This document shows positions 1 through 12,289 of a DNA stretch of 64,000 bases, piece after piece. The number at the start of each line of letters is the position of its first letter. The stretch's first letter is position 1. Made by a program: the position numbers and the translations under genes. The notes under the pieces were generated by a model. That model did no database searches and was not told where the DNA came from. It was given only the letters and a program-made list of their open reading frames with translations. Location of the stretch: positions 77,081,341-77,145,340 of the forward strand of contig OV884015.1 of assembly GCA_930367205.1 (NCBI GenBank), in the 5' to 3' direction. This DNA is from Acanthosoma haemorrhoidale (taxonomy: Eukaryota; Arthropoda; Insecta; Hemiptera; Acanthosomatidae).

Positions 1-1445
1 TTATACTCCATTTGGACTGGGACTTGAGCTCCTTATAAACAAAAAATATTTTACAGCTAAATGTTCTGCCGTACTACTATAGCAGATTACTTTACACTTA
101 AGAAGATTACGATTAAGAACGAAAAACCGTTAAAAATAAAAATGGAATTAAAAATATTTGGTTTTGTATGTTTTATGCAAAAGATGGTGATATTTTACAG
201 CAATCAGAGCTAAGAGAAACTTGTCAATGCAAGATTTGGATGAAATTTGGAAATAGATTAGTTGGTATATGGAAATAGATAAAGGGAAATTTTAAATAGT
301 TGTACTTGGACAAATGACTTCTAAAGGTTTTAGGAATAATCGAAGATTGTAGATCTATTGGAAACTATTTCCAATTTTTACTAGGTGGGATGGTTTACAC
401 CCTGCATATCATGTTAAACTGGTATGTCGTGAAGGAAAATGAGTAGCTACTTAAATAAAGGTTCCAATCGGACACCCTTGCATGGTTCCTCAAAGTAATT
501 TGATGCCATCTACTGACACATCTGCAACAGTTGGCATATTGCTTGATGACACGTAAAACAGATTTTATTTGATCCGATCAGCTCACAAAAAAATGTTTCA
601 GAGCAAATCTGGCTTATAATTTGACACAAGAGATTCTACATGTAAAGAAACAGCTAAGAAGGTGGGAATCAACTTACCACAGCTGGTTTTAATAATAACA
701 TAGACAAGTATTATTGAATCACTTAGAAGAGACATCCGTAGGTACAAGAACCAATATGGTATATGTGCAGGGAGAAGCTTGGCATGGTAGCATCTACAGA
801 CAAATCTAGGTCTGGCAAGATTTGTGAGGCCACGGCAAAGCCAGTAGTAGACATGATGAGGCCTAGCATGAAGCTATACATACAAGGTGGGAGTACAAAT
901 GTAGAATGGGCTCTGGCCACCATAGCATTATATATAATTGTAATAATTATATTGGCAGCTGCTTAATAATTATTAAGAATATTGATTGAATTATTATGTT
1001 TTGTTTCATATTAATCATTTTAAGTATTATAATATGAATAAGTTGGTAGTTGGAATATCAGCGGTTTATATAAGATCATAAAAGAAAGATTTTAGACTTT
1101 CATCCAATGTATTAGTGGAAAATGTTTCAACAAACTGTATGTCTTCATCAAGTTCTGGTTTGAGATGGGTGGAGCATACATAAGTAACATATTTGCTGCA
1201 TATCGCATATATAAGCCAACATCTAACTTCCATCTCACATCAGGACATGATGCAGAATACATCATTTGTTGAAACGTTGTCCATTCAGAAATTTTGACGT
1301 TAATCTAACATATTTCCTTCAACCTACCTAGGCATATGTCAATAATCCTATTAAACATTATAACATTTTATAGGATTAAGGATTATAGTAAATACAACAA
1401 ATTTATTGAAGATTAAAATCAATATATTTATTTTTCTGTTTTTAG
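1..1445. other. AT-rich region with no supported gene
   Basis: No convincing coding exon is visible. The stretch ends in a T-rich run and an AG that serves as splice acceptor for the exon at 1446, so at least its right part is probably intron of that gene. A diverged inverted repeat (about 50 bp per arm) lies near 1118-1277, its arms beginning and ending with GTTTCAACAAA and TTTGTTGAAAC. A short open frame near 763-966 ends in a hydrophobic stretch but has no recognisable family. Confidence 0.5.
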
Positions 1446-1979
1446 AATGCTATGGAGGTGATTAATACAGTCATGCATGATGATGGCACAGAAAAGAAGA
1501 AACTTTCACTTAAAGATTTTGAATCTCATAAACACTTTTCTTACTTACTCAATGGAATTGTGCAAAGAAGAGCTGCAAATGCTATAGATATGGCTTTACT
1601 AGCATCTTCATATGATGCAGATGATATTTTGGTGGAAATTGGTCCGTCACAATATTTGTTACTAATGCTGTTATATGCTTTTACAGCGGAAGATTTGACT
1701 TTTACTTATCTTTTGCTAGAATTAGTTCATATCATCAAACCTCGCCAGAAGTCATATTTGAAAATATGGCTTTCGGATGATTTTTCATTTCAACCTGAAA
1801 AGATTTACAAAGCTATATGCTTTTTGTGCCGTAAAAAAGAACATATTGATATTCCTCCTCACATATTAGAAATGATTTTACATTTAAACAATAAATACAA
1901 TGTACAAGAACAATGCAACGCCAATAGTGATAATGATGTCTTAGAGTGGATTAATGATTTTCAGCTAAGTAATAATTAA
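1446..1979 (+). CDS. terminal coding exon of an unrecognised gene
   Basis: A 178-codon open frame starts directly after a pyrimidine-rich splice acceptor (TTTTTAG, AG at 1444-1445) and ends at TAA 1977-1979. There are internal ATGs, the first at 1452, but the acceptor and continuous frame suggest the 3' end of a longer spliced gene whose earlier exons lie left of, or outside, the window. The product looks soluble and mostly helical: a leucine-rich middle (about residues 60-95, including SQYLLLMLLYAF) is followed by a basic, cysteine-containing helix region (KAICFLCRKKEHIDIPPHI) and an acidic, Asn-rich tail. The length of open frame in such AT-rich DNA supports real coding. I do not recognise the family and assign no function. 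Confidence 0.55.
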   Translation, partial: NAMEVINTVMHDDGTEKKKLSLKDFESHKHFSYLLNGIVQRRAANAIDMALLASSYDADDILVEIGPSQYLLLMLLYAFTAEDLTFTYLLLELVHIIKPRQKSYLKIWLSDDFSFQPEKIYKAICFLCRKKEHIDIPPHILEMILHLNNKYNVQEQCNANSDNDVLEWINDFQLSNN

Positions 1980-3224
1980 GTTTTCCCAACTACATGGATT
2001 AAGTGACTTTTAAGACTGCTGTTAAATCTGACAATTTTATTAATTTTTTATTCTTTGTCATAATTTCCACAAGTTTTATAACAAAAATAAGAAAAAATCA
2101 ATTTCCCTTCAGTTATATAGATGTATATTTATATAAATATGTATATGTATGTATACTTTACCACTAGCTTAATTCTGTGTGAATATACCGATGTGTCTTT
2201 ATAAATGTCTCATGATGACAGTGTTATTAAGTCAGCCTCAATGATAAGTTAATTTTTTATTAAAGGTGATGTAAATATATATATGTATAAATATATCATT
2301 TTTGGTGCAATCATGTTGTTTAGAATAGTATAGCATAGCCCAAGATTGTGAACTTGTGTGTTAACCATACCAATATCTGTATTCAGGTGAGTTCCACTTA
2401 TAAAATTATAAATGAGTGACGTTTGTAGTCATTATTTACTAGAATCTATTTGATACCGTAAGACTTATGCAACAGAACTTAACACTGAAACAGCTCCACT
2501 TCAATACAGCCAAATGGCTACTGGTCAATACACAAGTAACACTAGGTTTTATATTAGTCCTACATTTATATATGGGTACTATAACATTAATAAGTGTCAA
2601 TTTTATTAATTATATATGCTATTGTTTAATAGACTGTTATAGTTAGCAGATTCTGAGTTTTTATAAATGATGTATTGTTTACATTTTACTAGTTATGAAA
2701 ATGTATTCAGTTGCTAAATCATGTTAATATGGTTTTACAATAGTGATTGATTCATCATGTGCCTTTCTGCTCAGATGTTATGAGATATATATAAATGATT
2801 TAAATAATTTGAAATATACATATATTCATTTAAATTGTGTCTGTTTATTCCATATATATTACTATAGTTGTCTTAAGGGCTGTGGTAAGGGATTAGCATG
2901 CCAGACTCCTATGCTGACTGGTTGACAGGGTGGTTTTATTTCATGGTGCAACAACCATGAATGTTAGAAAAGAGTGGCAACCTATAGGTAGCAAACCATG
3001 GGTCACCAGTAGGGGTTACAGTGTGTCTTACAACCTTTGCTCTCTGGTATGGTACTCAGTGACATCCTTGTTAAGCCCTGGCCAAAATATTTCTGAGAGC
3101 CAACTTGGGCGAGGCTCTTCTTCCAGCATGACACAGGTGATGCAGAGAATCGAAGAGTTGTTGGTATGCATGTAAACTCGAGCTTGCTTCTGAGATGACC
3201 GAATAAATCGCTTACAATAAATAA
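1980..3224. other. noncoding, AT-rich, probable 3' UTR plus intergenic
   Basis: This follows the stop codon of the exon at 1446-1979. It contains ATATAT-rich tracts near 2110-2150 and 2270-2300. From about 2870 the base composition is richer in G and C, as if a decayed repeat begins there, but I could assign no family. Confidence 0.4.
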
Positions 3225-4400
3225 TTAAAATAGTTCTCTGTCATATGCAGAATAATTCACTTCGGCCTCTGATAATGCCTTTGAGTAAAGTACTAATGGC
3301 ATCAAGTGTTCTCCCTCTCTTTGTTTTATCACGGTCCCCATGCAAAAATTGTATGAGTCCCAGGTCAAAGACATCACCCCCTCCACTTTAGGGGCAAATA
3401 GTGCTGCATTCATCAAACTCTCTTTATAGCTTACAAAATCTTGAATGCTCTCCTGAGTCTCCCAACAAATCTATCTCACTCAGCCCAAACTGGCACTTCT
3501 TGTAATTAAGAGTGAGTCCATTTTCATTCAGTCAGTGTGGCTTAAATAACTGATCAACACATTATCCTGGAGGACAAAGCAGATCTTGGACATATCGTCC
3601 GTACAACATTCAAATGTTATATAACTACATTCTTCGGCCCAAAACACTTTTGAGAAAATTTGAATAACCCAAAAGGGGTTATAATCGCTGTCTTGGGTAT
3701 ATCTTTTTCACGAATTGGAATAGGATAATACGCCGTCACTTGATCAAGACGTCAAAAATGAGTTTTTCCATGAAGGTTATTCCGGAAATCCATAATATTT
3801 GGAACGCCGTACCGGTCTGGCACCGTCTGCATATTGAGCTGGTGAAAGTCTCCGCAAGGTCAAACATCCTTCGTATCTACGACATGTGGTGCATTCGACC
3901 ACTGGCTTTTCGATGGATGACAAATTCCTATTTCTACCACATGTCAAAATTCATCTTTTTTACTTTCTAGTACTAGTCCCCATGCAATCTTTGCCTTCGC
4001 TGTGACTGAGTGACTTGTGGTTTCAATGAAATGGACAGTATCGTGCTTCACTGGTCTCTTTGTTTGATGGCCTGGTAAAATATGGATAGTCACGCAGTAA
4101 ATCGGCATAAGGATATCCTACTTGAACCGGGGTCTCCTTGACGACCTTTCCTCTAGAGGTCAACCCCCTAGTACGGTCTACCAATAGTAGACCTTTATGA
4201 TCTACCGACAAATTATAGTGGTACATGAAGTCTGCTCCGATCATCTGATTGGATACATCGTTAATGACAAAATACCATTCAAAGCTGCATCGCAGTCCTG
4301 AATCTAGCTTTAAAACCTGTTTACCATAGATCTTTCTCTTGGTTCCATTGGCCGCATATAACATAAACCCTTCTGTTGAAGGTCTTATGCCCCTTCTCCT
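3225..4400 (-). mobile_element. decayed Ty3/gypsy (K02A2.6-like) retrotransposon fragment
   Basis: Read on the minus strand, 4023-4364 encodes the C-terminal half of a retropepsin-like domain: the IGADFMYHYNLSVDHKG stretch is typical of this gypsy clade. Further downstream, near 3470-3520, is an RT thumb remnant (NGLTLNYKKCQFGL), and 3225-3416 gives an RNase H remnant containing YSKALSEAEVNYSAYDREL. The order protease, RT, RNase H is right for pol, but most of the RT is gone and frames change between blocks. No LTRs were found. It lies between the unrecognised exon and TMEM147. Confidence 0.7.
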
Positions 4401-4864
4401 AAGAGGAGCGACCGAAATAGCTGCTCCTGTATTTATCAGAAGGGATAAACCCTGTCCCCCACCCCAGTATTACCCGAATATATTTTCCTATATATATTAT
4501 AGGAATATTTTCCTTCCTCACTTCCATTATATCTGTCTCTCTTCCGTTAGCCTCAAGATCACGAAATTAAAAATAAGGAGAATAAAATCTCTTGAAGAGT
4601 GGTTTACTGGGAAAGAAATACTGACGAGATTGGGGAAATTCCAAACGCAGCTGAAGAATACAAATTAGACTAGTTGGATGAAACATTATCATCGTGAATG
4701 TAGTCACCTATATCCCTAGTTGGATCATAAATAATGAAAGTTATCAGCTTGTAATATTTTTTCCTCTATGGAAGTTTTGAAAGTACCCTAACCTTCCGTG
4801 TTTATTGTTTATAACTTATGTTAATTGGATTTATTACTTATTTTCTCTAGTCATTTTATTTGTG

Positions 4865-7800
4865 ATGACGCTTTATCATTTCGGTAACTGTTTGGCTCTA
4901 GTCTATATACCTTATCATCTCACGTACAAGTACTCAGGACTGTGAGTAAAAGTTTAGTTATATTACAAGTCACTTACTTTAGAGATAATTTTATTAATTA
5001 GTTTAAATACATTTTTAATAATGCAATTGGCATTACATAAAAAAAAATTGTAGAAATTGCTATAATATTTAGCCACATACCTTCTTAAATCTATTCTGCT
5101 TGTATGTCAATGAGCTCCACAGTCCAATTCAATCATGTTCTTTCAATTTCCATTCTAAATTATACATGATAGAATAATCTGTTTTCTAGAAAATAATGGA
5201 GAAGTTGTAATCTATTACATTCTCCCTTCCGGAAATTATTGAAATAAAAAAAAAATAATTACATTTAATAAATAACATACTATGTGAGATTTATTGGTCT
5301 ACTTGGTTTAAACTACCTTTTATTGCACTATAAATATTACTAATTTGCTTATGAAAAACAACCAGCCCTGAGACCTTCAGATCTATAGTCACATGGAGAT
5401 CAAAACCCAACCCTTACACCTCTATTACTAAAACAGTGGGATTGCATACTGATTAAACAAATATGTCATGTAAATTGTTTTATATTTACTTAAATCCCCC
5501 CCGCCCCCCCAAAAAAAATCAGGGTGTGTCACTGTTTCTATGAAACCAAATGGTTCCTTAATAGCTTTATTTTTGCCATCTGAGATGTGTATAAGTAATA
5601 AACTTTAAATTAACTGAAACAACTCGCCGACAGCCTTAGAATTATTAAATTCCATAATGCATGAGGGTAATAACAATTATTTGTGCGTTGAGGGCTGGAT
5701 AATGGTCGCATTATGAAACTAGTCCTGTTTACCTTTATCTACAAGTAAACACTACCCTCATTTTCTGTGCTTTTGTCTAACTTACTTTTAGCTAGGAATT
5801 TTTTTCCCTCATTTCCGAGCCTGTAATTCTGTCCATTTAAAAAAAAAACAACGTTGAATCTAACTTATTATTGGTCAATGAATATCATAGCTACTGTTAA
5901 TTTAGGTAACTGTGGAGTTGCATGGTTCAATACAAAATATTGAGGAAGATAAAGAAAGATGAATATTCATCTTGAGGAAATATATCCCTCCTCTAAATCT
6001 ACCTAAATTTTTGTTTGAGTTATCTCTGATAAGCCACATTATATTTAATTAATAAAACATATTTTTTTATTTTCTAATATTTTATAAATCCTGAATATCA
6101 TATTGTCCTGTCATGTTTTTATCTCAAATTAGTGTTGTTATTGGGATACTCCATCACTGATCAATTGATAATGATTTTTTTTTCTTGGTTTCACAATATT
6201 AAATTTTATTTTCTATCTTGCTCATATTTAATATTTAGGTATACTTACTTAATTGTTTCAGATCTGAATATGGAGCGTTTTGGAAATGTGTTCAAGCAGG
6301 AGGGATTTATATTATCACTCAGCTTTGTAAAATGTTACTTTTAGCAACATTCTTTCCTACATCAGAAACAAATATTCATGGACAGATCGATTTATTTGGA
6401 GTAAGTTTGATGGTTATCAACTTATGGTTATTTATCTTGTATAATTGTTAGTTAAGTGTTTTAGTCAGTGTTATATTAATATAACATAGTATAAGGGCAG
6501 ATTCCGTGAAGGGTGTCAAGGAGATCATAAAGTGACTCAGAGAAGCGCTCTTTGAATGAGTGTTAGGTATGTCATTGGCACAAAAATGGGGTCCAGCCCT
6601 CAAAAGAAGGCCCTAAATATTTTGAAATAAATTATTTATGGCAAAAATGTCCTGCTTAGATGAGAATGGAGCAATGCTACGAAATGATATGTCAATTGTA
6701 CAGCTCTTCGTGGTGACCAGAAGGATGTGGGCATAATGGAGGGAGAACAAATTCCAACACTTGTGCTTGGAAATTGCCAGCACAACAATGCACACCACTG
6801 CTACAAGGTTAAACACTACCTTATCTTCTATTGGAAAATATGGGTCTATATCTTCGGTTAGAAAATGTTTTTCATCGTCACAACAAATTCTATGCCATTA
6901 ACACAAATGTCTTAACAAGGTTTTATGATTTCTTAGCCTTCAAAAAAGAAAAAGATACTACTCTAATGATTAATGGTGCGATTTGATTAGAGATCAAGTA
7001 AACTGAGCGAGGTGAATGAGTAGGCAAAAAAAATACGTTTACAGCTGATCCGGAGAGTTCTGCTAAGAAGCTTTTCAGAGCAAATACATCCTCTTTTGGC
7101 ACAAGAGGTACTAGCTAAACAAACTCATGATGCAAATGAGAATAACTTCTGAAAGCTGGCTTTGTATGGACAGTAAATTCTCGGTCATGTTTTGTAATAT
7201 TTGAATTTTGTTTTACTTAGTTCATTTTTGTTTTGATTTGTGTACTAAATTATTATTTTTATTTAAAAATGTGGCGGATCGATGAATTGCACTATGTACT
7301 ACAGTACTTAATGCTATTGAGCAGCAGAACTTTTTGATTTTGTTAATAAAGTTGTTTTTTCCTCTTTTGAAATAAAAATAAGAACATTCTTTGAATAGCA
7401 ATGCTTTATATACCGTACATTTATACATTCAAATATTAGTACTTAAGTTTTATATTGACAGTGAAAACTTGTATTGCTAACTACACTAATCCTCATGCCA
7501 AAGGATATTAAAGTTGTGAGTAACTATGTTTTTATTGCTGTATGTTAACTATTGATGGCTGACCTTTTTTTCAGCCCTTCAAGAAATTTTATACAAAAAT
7601 TAACTTAATGGTGTCTTCGAATTTCCATAACAAAGACAAGTTTTTTATCTATCTATTCAAACTGAGATAGCCTACTTGTCTTTATTTTAAACAAAAGTAA
7701 ACAGTAAACACACTAAAATACCTTATCTATGTCCCTTGGCAGGGACCTTTGGTAGTTAGTAAAGCTGAGTGTACACAAGTATTTGTGGTTATGTTTTATT

Positions 7801-9750
7801 TCTGTAAATTAAAAAATATATTTATATATATGTATATTCTTTAAGGAATGGTTGAAAGGCACAGTTGAAATAGCTGATTTAGTTGGTCTCTATGCTGTGT
7901 TATCTAACATTCCTGGAAAAGGACATGCTAAACTACTGACTGCTGGTTTGGGCTGGGCAGGAGCTGAAGCTGCTTTGACAAGATTTGTTCCATTATGGAT
8001 TGGAGCCAGAGGTGCTGAATTTCATTGGCGATATATCCAAGAAAGTCTTGAATCAAATATAAATCTGGTATTTAATTTATTATACAAATATTTGTAATTA
8101 TAGTATTGCTTACATTATTTATCAGGATCCAAAGAGAGATCACCGCTTAATCTGAAATAAGACTATTCCACTCCTTAATTGTTTTTGTGGGCTCAACTCA
8201 GTCCTATAAAAGTATATGCTACATAACTTAATTTATTTGAAATAACATGACAATTTCCTGCCCTGGAAATATTTTTTAAAAAATTGATTGGATAGCTGAT
8301 TTAGCTTATTTTAGTTTTTTATTTTAATGACACAGCATATGTTACCTGAGGATGGAATGATATCAATCTGAAATGTTGCAACAGACTGTTCATTAATAAC
8401 ATTTGGAAGGATATTATGCATATTTTTTAAATCATAATGAACCTATTTTGATTGGTTAAATTTAATTTTAGTTAAAGACCCTAACTAAACCAGCATTTTT
8501 ACAGTGTACATAATAGGCTCTGCTATGTAATAGGGGGACCAGAAAGTAGTGTCAGTTTTTTACATTAAATTCAAACACATAAATTTTTAACAAGTTTTTT
8601 TTTTTAATCAATGATGTAATCACCCCGTTATCAACAATCTTTTGCCATCTAGTGTGCAAATTTTCAATGCCGGACTGTTAAAAATCAACCTGCGCAAGAC
8701 GTACCCTGGAAAAAATTAATAAATTGGGGTGGGAGGTATTGCCTCACTCACCATACCCGTCCGATATTGTGCCATCGGATTACCATTTATTCCGATCGCT
8801 ACAACATATTCCAAGTGGCAAAAAATTTGAAAATTTGGATGATGTCCAAAATGCCATCTCAAGATATTTTGCTCAAAAACCAATTGACTTTTATCGATCT
8901 GGCATTGAAAATTTTCACACTAGATGGCAAAAGGTTGTTGATAACGAGGGTGATTACTTCATTGATTAAAAACAAAAATTTGTTAAAAATTTATTTGTTT
9001 GAATTTAATGTAAAAAAAAATGACATTACTTTCCGGTCCCTCTAATATAAATTCTCTCGAAACAGCAGCCTCTTTTTAAAAAAGGGCGTTAACTTAAACT
9101 GTGTTTTGTGGCCTAATTTGGTGTGCATAAACAAACTAAAACATCATTCGCAGTAAATTCTGCTATATAATAAACAACACCACCTTCCTTTTCAAACAAG
9201 GACCTAGTGCAGACAAACAATTTATGTCGAAACATTGTCCATTAATAAATTTCACGAAAAGCTAACTATTCTCTTTCATCAACCTAAGCCGATCATCCAA
9301 TAAACTCTTCTACTTTAATTCACATCAATTTAATTTTATAAAGATAACCGTTTTAGGTCCATATGTCAGTTGTTTCGAAGAAAAAGTTGCAATTAAACGA
9401 TTACAGGAATTTTGTATTATTTTATGACTAAACTATAAATAATAAGTCTAACTAACTATATCTATATCTAAATAACTATAAGTCTTATGTTTTTTTTTCA
9501 GGGTCATCATGTTGCAACTGTAGCTCTTGTTTGGCTTTGGTCAAGGCATGATTTATCAAAAGCGGCTGTTCCTATTGTAACGGCTATGTTACTTATGTCA
9601 TCTTACAAACCGCTATTATTGCAATTAGCCCTCCCTCTGACAATATGCCCTTGGATTGCACTTCTAATCAAAGCAGGGTATACATTGCTGCTTGCCTTAC
9701 CAACACTTAAAATTTATGCTGGACTTGCAGAAAGCATAGGAATTTATTGA
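4865..9750 (+). CDS. TMEM147: TMEM147, ER multi-pass membrane protein (4 exons, 228 aa)
   Basis: Coding exons are 4865-4941, 6262-6400, 7846-8067 and 9502-9750. All introns are GT-AG, the phases join exactly (77+139+222+249 = 687 nt), and the product is 228 residues, close to the roughly 224 of vertebrate TMEM147. The start is [19 protein letters not shown], the family's N-terminus, encoded by a very short first exon. Other family signatures are [23 protein letters not shown] (exon 2), [20 protein letters not shown] with [12 protein letters not shown] (exon 3), and a hydrophobic C-terminal exon ending GLAESIGIY. Hydrophobic segments along the length fit a multi-pass ER protein. In characterised animals TMEM147 associates with the ER translocon (NOMO/Nicalin complex, multipass-protein biogenesis) and with lamin B receptor; that role is known for the family, not seen here. 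Intron 3 carries a mariner derivative. No frameshift or missing exon is visible, so the gene appears functional. Confidence 0.95.
8533..9042 (+). mobile_element. mariner foldback derivative in TMEM147 intron 3
   Basis: The right half encodes the mariner transposase C-terminus ([11 protein letters not shown], then [15 protein letters not shown], stop 8967-8969). The ends GGGGGACC and GGTCCCTC are inverted and flanked by TA. Instead of a 5' half, the left arm (8533 to about 8689) is a diverged inverted copy of the right arm (about 8886-9042), including the coding end, so the element is a large palindrome. It cannot encode an active transposase. Confidence 0.8.
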
Positions 9751-11454
9751 TGTCGAATGTCTTGAAGTCATCTATATACATTTACTAATGAAATATAAAG
9801 TAAATTATTAGATTGGATTGATATGTTTAGGTGTATCCTAAATAACAAAATAAATATCTATAGTATAATTTATTATTTAAATTATATTTTTTTAGTTTTT
9901 ATGAAAACTGTAAACTTCCGGTCAGAAAAGACCAATTGATCTGTTTAGAGCAATAAATATTTATCGATAGGTGTCGATGATCAGAAATTCTCATTTTCTT
10001 TCATAAAACATTTTAATGTCTCTGCCTTTAGCTAAATTAAGAAGGAGAAAAGATGACCTGCACTTAGTACACAATGTTTTCTTTTGTTAACAGTATAATA
10101 TTTATGCAGAAATAAAATTGCATCTTGCTCTTAAAGAAGGTAACTATTGAAATAAATTTGATCTGTCCAATTAATAACAATACCAGTTTTATAAAAGCTG
10201 TTAGGTTAATTATTGTTTCAATTCTGTAAAAACTGAGAAATCATTATGTTTAAATAATGTATTTTGTTTGTAAATATAGCATTGTAAAAACCAGCTGCTA
10301 GCAGCAAGAAATAAAAACAATTAGTATGGAGAATGATTTATTTAAACAAAAACTCATTTGTAACTCATTTAAGTATATCAGAAGTAATTTACTTTATCGT
10401 CTTTATTATAATTGGATGCTTCTATCCATGACCTTGCCCTATCTCTCCGAAATGTATTCATTTTTTGGGTTGTGTTGAGTTTTTTTTTTTTTTTCAAAAC
10501 CAGTTTATATTTTTACTTGTTTGTCATACTTAGCTGTCTGTTTTGGTCTTTGTGAGTCTTCTGTTAAGTTTAAAGACTTAAAACATTTCTAAGGGGTCCC
10601 ATATAATATAAAAATATAGTTATCTCCTTAAAACAAACATGATTAAGTCTTTTTTTTTTAAATATTCGTGAATAGTAGTAATCATGATATTATATTCTTA
10701 TAGTATTTTAATTATTAAGAGATAAAGAATAAAATACTTCGTAACAAATAACAGGTTATTTTAAAATTAAATATATCTCAGGGGTTTTAATGATTCTAAG
10801 CGCATGCATAAAGCTACTCTTTAAATTTTTCACAATTACAATTGAATATAAAAATAATAAATACCTAAAATTATGATTATTCGGCACTGGCAGCTGTTAA
10901 AGTTTTGCCTTCGATACATGGTCTTATTTGTTGTCTACCCGGTTTTCACCCGTGTTGGTCTCTTCTGCCTGGCAGCGCCTGATCTCATAGCTTCTGTCCC
11001 ACTAAAACTCAAATAGAACTTTTTCCCAAGAGAGAGAGAGAGAGAGAGAGAGCGAGTGCTTGATTAGGTCTATATGTAGTCAGCCTCTTCCCCTTCACAA
11101 AATGAGTATTTTCAATGTGCATTGAGAGTATTCTGTTCTCCCTGGATTTTACAGAGGGTCACAGTTAAGATCTAGACCTTCCCACTAAGGTGGGTCTTTC
11201 TAGTATACATAGCAAAATATTCTTCTTGTCGATACCTCTCAGCAGGAAACTTCACTTTTTAAATTCAGTCCAATAAATAATTTGCTAATAATAACATTCA
11301 TTAAAATAATCAAGCTTGTACATTATATTATAGAGATTTTCCTTTTTGATGTTTTCATCACAAAAACAAATGCAAATTTACAAACATGAAAATTTCACAA
11401 TTTTTTTTTCTCAAAATTTTATCAAAAAGTAAAGTCAGAAGATATAATATGATG
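9751..11454. other. TMEM147 3' UTR and intergenic DNA, no gene seen
   Basis: The 3' UTR follows the TMEM147 stop; possible AATAAA polyadenylation signals occur near 9850 (AAAATAAATATC) and near 10300 (GAAATAAAAAC). A perfect (GA)n microsatellite lies at about 11031-11052. Poly-T runs occur near 10480 and 10650. The stretch 10890-11230 is less AT-rich and may be a repeat of unknown family. Confidence 0.5.
11031..11052. repeat. (GA)n microsatellite
   Basis: About eleven consecutive AG dinucleotides in an otherwise non-repetitive segment, directly visible. Confidence 0.9.
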
Positions 11455-11960
11455 GATGAATAAATCATTGCCAAACTAATGAGCTTCTCTCTGGATGGTG
11501 AGGAGGTGTTGGAGTAAGAGAGCTATAAAGGTTCATAAGGATGAAGCATGGTAGATAGGAGGTAAAGAACTCCAGAGGGAAGTCAAGTAAGCAAGGAAGG
11601 ACTAATCTGATCTGTGGGCAGTAGTATAAAGTTCAGAGAGATAGGATCTTGTGTTCTGGTAGTGGACTAAAGATTCGAACTGTAAAATGTTGAATATATA
11701 AGGGAAGGATATGAATTGATGGTTTGAAAAAGCAATAAACTGAGGAAATATTTAGCACGGAAGGAGGGAAGAGTCACCCTAAACTCCTTGTAGAGGTGGG
11801 AGACATAGGAGTGCCATGGAGTCCCAAAGACAAATCTAATGAAGCAATTCATGATTCACTTCAACTTGTCCTCGACACCATACACCATAAAACCTTAGTC
11901 AAATGGAGGGAGGATACAAGTGTAGGCTGGGGGAGTAGATGGAATAGTTTCAGGGTACCT
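11455..11960 (-). repeat. dispersed repeat, possible LINE 3' coding end (copy 1)
   Basis: Read in reverse, about 11455-11620 resembles the segment at 49860-49975 on the + strand. Both contain a stretch like TGG-TTCT-TACCTCCTA followed shortly by CTCCTCACCATCCAGA. The better-preserved copy reads LWYSLPPNFRH, a motif type common at the C-terminus of LINE reverse transcriptases (WN-SLP). The rest is decayed, and the family is not certain. Confidence 0.45.
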
Positions 11961-12289
11961 ATTTGTAATAATAAAAGAGAGAGGACCTTGTGAATTAAGG
12001 CTTTTATTAACTTAAACCTTACATGGATATACAAGTATGAAAACTCCTGAGCTGTTACATACAATAATGGCACCAACAGAACAATATCTTACCACATTCT
12101 CGCTCCCCTCTATTTTAATAATTTAACTCAAAGTCTTTAAGATATTGAGGGATCTCTGATTTCTGAAAGTCCATAATTATCAAGATGTGATGCTGGAGGT
12201 CTGTCAGGTTCTGATTGACGTCTAATGTTTTGAGTTTCCAAATGATTGGGCTCTGATGGACTTTCCTCCAGTTCTCCCACTCTTGGGGC

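Noticed and set aside
763..966. 67-codon frame with a hydrophobic C-terminal segment
   Set aside because: No splice context, no domain, and a comparably long frame on the opposite strand; likely chance.
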